A stretch of DNA of 64,000 nucleotides from JAYOEY01 sp038120295 (GTDB lineage: Bacteria; Pseudomonadota; Alphaproteobacteria; MPNO01; UBA2964): positions 1 to 64,000 of the forward strand of contig JAYOLL010000013.1 of the NCBI GenBank assembly GCA_038120295.1. Direction: 5' to 3'. The position numbers and the translations under genes were made by a program. Below, in pieces: positions 59,758 through 64,000 of the stretch. How positions within the stretch are numbered: the stretch's first letter is position 1; every line of letters starts with the position of its first letter. The notes beneath the pieces were generated by a model. It saw only the letters and a program-made list of their open reading frames with translations, did not search any database and was not told the DNA's origin.

Positions 59758-60831
59758 ATGCCCACCCTAGTCGTTCAGAACGATCACATCCTCCGCGCGC
59801 TCCAGGTCATTCTCGACCCTGACTGCGAGCAGGAACGCGTTGAAGCCTTCGCAGACTATTATTCGGTGGACATGCCGGAATTTCCCGACTGGTGCGTCGA
59901 TATTCGGAAGAAATATCCGAAGATCGCGCCGTCGACGGTGCTGCTGGCCGAGGATCAGGACGATTTTCGCGCCAAGATCGCGGAGGCCGATGCCGTCGTC
60001 GTCGAGGAACTCGTCGTCGGCGAGGAGGAACTCGCGGCTGCGCCGAACCTGAAGTTGGTCCAGAATTTCCGCACGGACATGCGCAATATTGACGAGGCGG
60101 CCTGCGCCGCGCGCGGCATTCCGGCGCTGCCGTTTCACCGCCAGGTCAATGTCGCGGTCGGCGAACATGCTTTCGGCCTGATGATGTCGCTCGCCAAGAA
60201 GATCGTCGAGACAAACAAGCTGCTGACCATCGAGCAGCTTCAGGCCGAGGGATGGCCGGCGCGGGTCTATAACCGCAAGCACACGGCAAACTCCAACTGG
60301 GCCCGCATCAACGGGGTCAAGAACATGTTCGGCTCCACGCTCGGCATTGTCGGTCTGGGCTCGGTAGGGCGTTATGTCGCGAACTGGGCCAATGCGTTCG
60401 GCATGAATGTGATCTACAACCAGCGCAACCAGCTGGATGCGTCGCTTGAGGCGGAGTTCAAGGCCTCATACGTGTCGCTGAACGAGCTGTTCGAGCAGTC
60501 GGATTTCATCTCGATCCACGTGCCGCTCAACGAATCCACCAAGGGCCTGATCGGCGCCGAGCAGCTTGAGCGCGCTGCAAAGAAGCCGATCATCGTCAAC
60601 ATCGCCCGCGCCGATATCATCCAGAAGGAACCGCTGCTGGCGGCGCTCGATGCGGGCATTCTCGGCGGAGTCGGGATGGACGTTCATTACAAGGAGCCGG
60701 GAGATCCGGACGACCCGTTCCTCAAATACAAGAACGTCGTGATGAGCCCTCATATCGCCATCGGCAGCCGCGTCAACGGCGCGCACGACATGGAAAACAT
60801 CGTGTCGACCCTGAACGACGCGATGGGCTAA
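59758..60831 (+). CDS. D-isomer-specific 2-hydroxyacid dehydrogenase family protein
   Basis: A 357-residue NAD(P)-dependent dehydrogenase. The Rossmann fold is STLGIVGLGSVGRYVANWA, the substrate-domain loop HVPLNESTKGLIG and IVNIARADIIQKEPLLAAL hold the conserved Asn and Arg, and VMSPHIAIGS has the catalytic His. It interconverts a 2-hydroxy acid and 2-oxo acid. ATG 59758 was chosen; a 703-residue frame reading back over the EamA gene is a shadow. It ends the co-directional group begun by the aldolase. Confidence 0.9.
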   Translation: MPTLVVQNDHILRALQVILDPDCEQERVEAFADYYSVDMPEFPDWCVDIRKKYPKIAPSTVLLAEDQDDFRAKIAEADAVVVEELVVGEEELAAAPNLKLVQNFRTDMRNIDEAACAARGIPALPFHRQVNVAVGEHAFGLMMSLAKKIVETNKLLTIEQLQAEGWPARVYNRKHTANSNWARINGVKNMFGSTLGIVGLGSVGRYVANWANAFGMNVIYNQRNQLDASLEAEFKASYVSLNELFEQSDFISIHVPLNESTKGLIGAEQLERAAKKPIIVNIARADIIQKEPLLAALDAGILGGVGMDVHYKEPGDPDDPFLKYKNVVMSPHIAIGSRVNGAHDMENIVSTLNDAMG

Positions 60832-60927
60832 GCCGGGCGTCGTTAACGCGTTTTTATCGGTTTTATTTCTTAATGGGCGCGTAACCGCGTGCCCGTTCCC
60901 GGGTTACGCCCCTGCGGAGGTCACCCG

Positions 60928-61200
60928 ATGGCTGATAAAACGACTTTTCTGGTATCCGACGAAAACCCCGACGGGTGGAAACTCGAGGATATCCTGGCGG
61001 AAATCCAGAACGACATGATCCGGCGGACGCAGAAGATCGTCGGCGACGGCCGTACCGAGGCCCGCGCGGTTCTGAACAACAATATCGAGATTCTCGGCAT
61101 GCTGTCGCAATGCATAGATCGCGCGACCGATTCGACGCGGATTCTCGACAAGGCTTTCGGTCCGCACAGGGAAGGCGAGCCCCGGATCGGCGATGCCTGA
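60928..61200 (+). CDS. small helical protein of unknown function
   Basis: A 90-residue soluble protein, not recognised. It starts MADKTTFLVSDENPDGWKLE and is predicted to be two long helices (DILAEIQNDMIRRTQKIV and ARAVLNNNIEILGMLSQCID). GCGGAGG lies 7 nt before the ATG, a strong ribosome site. It stands alone between a dehydrogenase and a peptidase gene, 97 and 85 nt away. A DNA-binding or adaptor role is possible but nothing proves it. Confidence 0.55.
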   Translation: MADKTTFLVSDENPDGWKLEDILAEIQNDMIRRTQKIVGDGRTEARAVLNNNIEILGMLSQCIDRATDSTRILDKAFGPHREGEPRIGDA

Positions 61201-61284
61201 CATCATTACCGCCGTCGTTTCTTTCTCTTTTCAGAGCCTTCATAACGGGCCATTCTCTCCCTGAACAACTGGGAGTGTCGCTCC

Positions 61285-62694
61285 GTGAGTTATCGTTTCG
61301 CCGCCCGTGCGGACAAGAACACAATTCCGATTACACCGGTCGAGACTGAAGTCTTCGACGCCTGGCTGAAGGGAGAGCCTGCCCGGATTCAGCGCTGGGT
61401 CGCATCCAGCGGATTCAGGGCGCTGGCCGGTCAGGTCAGCTTCGTATCCGATGGCGAGGGTACGCTCTCCCGCGTTCTGCTGGGGGTCGATAATCATCAG
61501 GGACTCTGGGATTACGCCGGGCTTCCCGCGCAATTGCCGTCAGGGCGCTATGAAATCGACGCGCGGATGGACAGGGATGGCGCGACGGCTGCGGCGACCG
61601 GCTGGGCTATCGGCGGTTACCGGTTCGACCGTTACAAGACGGGCGAAAAAAAGCCTGCCGGGGAGATGCCCGTGCTGGTCTGGCCGGCAAAATGCGATCG
61701 CGGCGCAGCACGGCGCATGGCGGACGCGACGGCGCTGGTGCGCGACCTGATCAACACGCCGCCCGAAGATATGGGGCCGGCGGAGCTTGCCGCTGCAGCC
61801 CGCAAGCTCGCGCGGCAGCACAAGGCGAAGCTTGCGGTAACGGTCGGCGACGCGTTGCTCAAAAACAACTACCCAACGATTCACGCGGTGGGGCGGGCTT
61901 CAACCCGGGCGCCGCGGCTGATCGATCTGACCTGGGGCCGCCGAGATGCACCCAGGGTCACTCTGGTGGGCAAGGGCGTCTGCTTCGACACTGGCGGTCT
62001 CGACCTCAAGAGCGCGTCCGGCATGCTCCGGATGAAAAAGGATATGGGTGGCGGCGCCCACGTGCTGGGGCTTGCGCATATGATCATGGATGCGGGGCTC
62101 GACGTGCGCCTCCGTGTGCTGGTATCGGCGGTGGAAAATTCGGTTTCGGGTAATGCCTATCGGCCGTCCGACGTCATCACGACCCGCAAGGGCATCACGG
62201 TCGAAATCGGTAACACGGACGCCGAGGGAAGGCTTGTCATGTGCGACGCGCTGGCCGAGGCCGACCGCGAATCGCCGGCGCTGCTCGCCGATTTTTCTAC
62301 CCTGACCGGGGCGGCCCGCGTCGCCGTGGGTCAGGAAATCGCCGCCTATTTCTGCAACGACGACACTTTGGCCGCGGATATCGACGCCGCTGCGGGACCG
62401 GTGCGCGACCCGGTCTGGCGAATGCCGCTGCACCGGCCCTACCGGCGGATGCTGGATTCGACGGTCGCCGACATCAACAACGTGTCCGAGGGCGGGCATG
62501 GCGGTGCGATCACGGCAGCGCTCTATCTCCAGGAATTCGTCAGCGATTCCACGCCCTGGGTGCATTTCGACATCATGGCGTGGAACGCCCGGATGCGGCC
62601 CGGCCGGCCGATCGGCGGCGAAACGCAGGGTCTGAGAGCGCTTTACGCCGTCATCGAGAAGCGGTTCGGGAAAAGCCGGCGTGGCCGGTCCTGA
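61285..62694 (+). CDS. M17 leucyl aminopeptidase-family protein
   Basis: A 469-residue cytosolic metallo-aminopeptidase fold. LVGKGVCFDTGGLDLKS supplies the first metal residues, LRMKKDMGGGAHVLGLAH follows, and the signature NTDAEGRLVMCDALAEAD carries the second set. SEGGHGGAITAALYLQEFV near the end is typical of the family. It removes N-terminal residues from peptides using two divalent metals. It has a GTG start (61285). Its last 14 nt overlap the MarR-type gene. Confidence 0.93.
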   Translation: MSYRFAARADKNTIPITPVETEVFDAWLKGEPARIQRWVASSGFRALAGQVSFVSDGEGTLSRVLLGVDNHQGLWDYAGLPAQLPSGRYEIDARMDRDGATAAATGWAIGGYRFDRYKTGEKKPAGEMPVLVWPAKCDRGAARRMADATALVRDLINTPPEDMGPAELAAAARKLARQHKAKLAVTVGDALLKNNYPTIHAVGRASTRAPRLIDLTWGRRDAPRVTLVGKGVCFDTGGLDLKSASGMLRMKKDMGGGAHVLGLAHMIMDAGLDVRLRVLVSAVENSVSGNAYRPSDVITTRKGITVEIGNTDAEGRLVMCDALAEADRESPALLADFSTLTGAARVAVGQEIAAYFCNDDTLAADIDAAAGPVRDPVWRMPLHRPYRRMLDSTVADINNVSEGGHGGAITAALYLQEFVSDSTPWVHFDIMAWNARMRPGRPIGGETQGLRALYAVIEKRFGKSRRGRS

Positions 62695-63022
62695 CTTTCG
62701 GGCGGCGCTGGGGCGGTGGCACGCCGTACTCGCCGAGTTTATCCGGCGAGACGATCCCGACCTCTCCACCCGGCAGATGACGATTCTGCTGCATGTTTAC
62801 GTGACCGACGGGCCGCATAGCGTCAAAGGCCTGTCGGCGACGCTCGCGATCTCCAAACCTGCAGTGTCGCGGGCGCTCGACCGGCTCGGCGACCTCGGTT
62901 ATATCCGCCGGCTGCGCGATATGTCGGACCGGCGCAATGTCCTGGTCGAGCGGACCGTAAAGGGCTCGGTCTATCTGAGCGAATTTGCGGATTTGATTTC
63001 TCAGGCTTCCAAGGAAGCCTGA
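62681..63022 (+). CDS. MarR-family transcriptional regulator
   Basis: A 113-residue winged-helix regulator: TRQMTILLHVYVTDGPHSVKGL leads into LAISKPAVSRALDRLGDLGYIRR (recognition helix) and SDRRNVLVERTVKG (the wing). It lacks the longer C-terminal dimerisation helix of full-length MarR, so it is a compact type. GTG start within the peptidase gene, so translation is coupled. Its target is not apparent. Confidence 0.85.
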   Translation: MAGPDFRAALGRWHAVLAEFIRRDDPDLSTRQMTILLHVYVTDGPHSVKGLSATLAISKPAVSRALDRLGDLGYIRRLRDMSDRRNVLVERTVKGSVYLSEFADLISQASKEA

Positions 63023-63028
63023 ACGGCA

Positions 63029-63148
63029 CCGGCCCACTCCCCCACCCGGCCACCCACGTGAGTATCCTGATGGGTGGACGNNNNNNNNNNCCCCCCCCGC
63101 CCCCCCCGGTCTTTACCCGTTGGGGGGGCGGGGGGGGGGAGTGGGCCG
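63029..63148 (+). repeat. interspersed palindromic repeat, copy 3, broken by a gap
   Basis: The left arm CCGGCCCACTCCCCCACCC (from 63029) and loop GTGAGTATCCTGA match copies 1 and 2. The right arm starts TGGGTGG, then is interrupted by 10 N (63081-63090) and long C and G runs. The final GGGGAGTGGGCCGG (63135-63148) restores the expected arm. The G/C homopolymers in the middle are probably unreliable sequence. Confidence 0.75.
63081..63090. other. assembly gap (10 N)
   Basis: Ten N within the right arm of a palindromic repeat, followed by suspicious runs of C and G. The gap is likely due to the hairpin. Confidence 0.9.
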
Positions 63149-63176
63149 GTTCGAAGCCGCGAGAGCGGCTAAAACA

Positions 63177-64000
63177 CTATGTCCCGATCACGTCGCTTTC
63201 GACCGCCTCGATATCGAAAGCGGCCTTGATCAGGGCCCGGGTGTATTCCTCCTTCGGCGCATCGAAGATATCCGCCGCCCGGCCTTGCTCCACGACGCGC
63301 CCGTTGCGCATCACGATCACCTCGTCGGCGAGTGCGCGGACGACCTTGAGGTCGTGGCTGATGAACATGTAGGCAAGGTCATGCGTCGCCTGCAGGTCGC
63401 GCAGCAGATCGACGATCTGCGCCTGGACGGACATGTCGAGCGCTGAGGTGGGTTCGTCCAGCACCACCAGTTTCGGTTTCAGCACCATCACGCGTGCGAT
63501 GGAGATGCGCTGGCGCTGGCCGCCGGAAAACTCGTGCGGGTAGCGGTCCTGCGTCGCCGGGTCGAGATCGACCTCGCGCAGCGTCTCAGACACCAGCGCG
63601 CGGCGTTCCTCGTAGGTCATTTCCGGCCGGTGGACAAGCAGCCCCTCGCCAATGATTTCTCCGACCGACAGGCGCGGGCTGAGCGATCCGTACGGGTCCT
63701 GGAACACGATCTGCATGTCGTGCCGCATAGGCCGCAGCTCTTTCCAGCTCAGCCCGTCGATGCGCTTGCCGAGGAATACGATGGGGCCTTCGCTGGTCTG
63801 CAGGCGCAGAAGGCCGAGCGCAAGCGTTGTTTTGCCTGAACCGCTTTCACCCACGACGCCCACGGTCCGGCCTTCGCGGATCTGCACCGTAACGCCATCG
63901 ACCGCCTTGACGTGCCCCACGGTGCGTCTCAGAACGCCCTTTTTGATCGGGAACCAGATTTTCAGATCGTCGCATTCCACCACCACCGGCGTGTCCGGCG
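63177..64000 (-). CDS. peptide-type ABC transporter ATP-binding protein (partial)
   Basis: At least 269 residues of an Opp/Dpp-type ATPase, open at the window edge. Walker A GESGSGKTT, Q-loop VFQDPYGSLSPRLS, signature FSGGQRQRIS, Walker B LVVLDEPTSALDMS and the H-loop MFISHDLKVV are all present. The frame stays open up to position 64000 (PDTPVVVECDDL...). This segment resembles the second half of a fused two-ATPase protein such as YejF, so more of the gene probably lies beyond the window. Such proteins power import of di- and oligopeptides. Confidence 0.9.
   Translation of the reverse strand, partial: PDTPVVVECDDLKIWFPIKKGVLRRTVGHVKAVDGVTVQIREGRTVGVVGESGSGKTTLALGLLRLQTSEGPIVFLGKRIDGLSWKELRPMRHDMQIVFQDPYGSLSPRLSVGEIIGEGLLVHRPEMTYEERRALVSETLREVDLDPATQDRYPHEFSGGQRQRISIARVMVLKPKLVVLDEPTSALDMSVQAQIVDLLRDLQATHDLAYMFISHDLKVVRALADEVIVMRNGRVVEQGRAADIFDAPKEEYTRALIKAAFDIEAVESDVIGT

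Noticed and set aside
58720..60831. 703-residue version of the 2-hydroxyacid dehydrogenase
   Set aside because: The first 346 residues are out-of-frame reading of the EamA gene; homology starts at MPTLVVQNDH (59758).

Overview
The window is a high-GC draft or MAG contig (three N gaps) from an alphaproteobacterium. The hemC-hemD-mitofilin-like-hemY block divergent from tsaD is a typical alphaproteobacterial arrangement. The mix of lignin-type aromatic catabolism, TauD-type oxygenases and cyanate use fits a free-living heterotroph from sea or soil. No rRNA, CRISPR array, prophage or transposase gene was seen.

Layout. 1-6400: an 11-bp tandem repeat, tRNA-Thr(CGU), the haem genes on the minus strand and tsaD on the plus strand. 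6400-12140: an orphan membrane protein, a double-cupin protein, a GIY-YIG protein, an assembly gap, a Sel1/SPOR protein and two TauD-type oxygenases. 12325-18681: a one-carbon and selenocysteine island. It holds formate-tetrahydrofolate ligase, a peroxiredoxin whose peroxidatic Cys codon is UGA, selA, selB and selC (tRNA-Sec). 18713-20065: an MmgE/PrpD protein. 20128-25644: a cyanate module. A PAS-type sigma-54 activator (cut by an assembly gap) faces a cynA-cynB-cynD-cynS operon that has a near-consensus -24/-12 promoter and three phased upstream inverted repeats.

25768-43500: aromatic-acid catabolism genes. They include a LigB-type extradiol dioxygenase, a Rieske oxygenase, carboxymuconolactone-decarboxylase-like proteins, LigJ, a UbiD-type decarboxylase, a class II aldolase and a feruloyl-CoA hydratase/lyase with a histone-like basic N-terminus. 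A second UGA-containing gene, a glutathione-S-transferase-like protein with an in-frame UGA in place of its active-site Cys, lies in the middle. 43571-47575: an IorAB-type molybdenum hydroxylase and an esterase. 47718-56651: a DUF748/AsmA-like protein, a DUF3095 protein, a second UbiD protein, a Bug/TctC binding protein, an MFS carrier and a VOC protein. 56857-64000: a class II aldolase, an FAD monooxygenase, an EamA carrier, a 2-hydroxyacid dehydrogenase, an M17 peptidase, a MarR regulator and part of a peptide-type ABC ATPase.

Main result. Both UGA genes have in-frame homology on each side of the UGA, and each has a bacterial-SECIS-like hairpin with a guanosine in the second loop position about 18-19 nt downstream. 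selA, selB and selC are all present, so these are very probably real selenoproteins that routine gene calling would truncate. A dispersed palindromic repeat family of about 65-72 bp with a conserved asymmetric loop (GAGTATCCTG) occurs three times.
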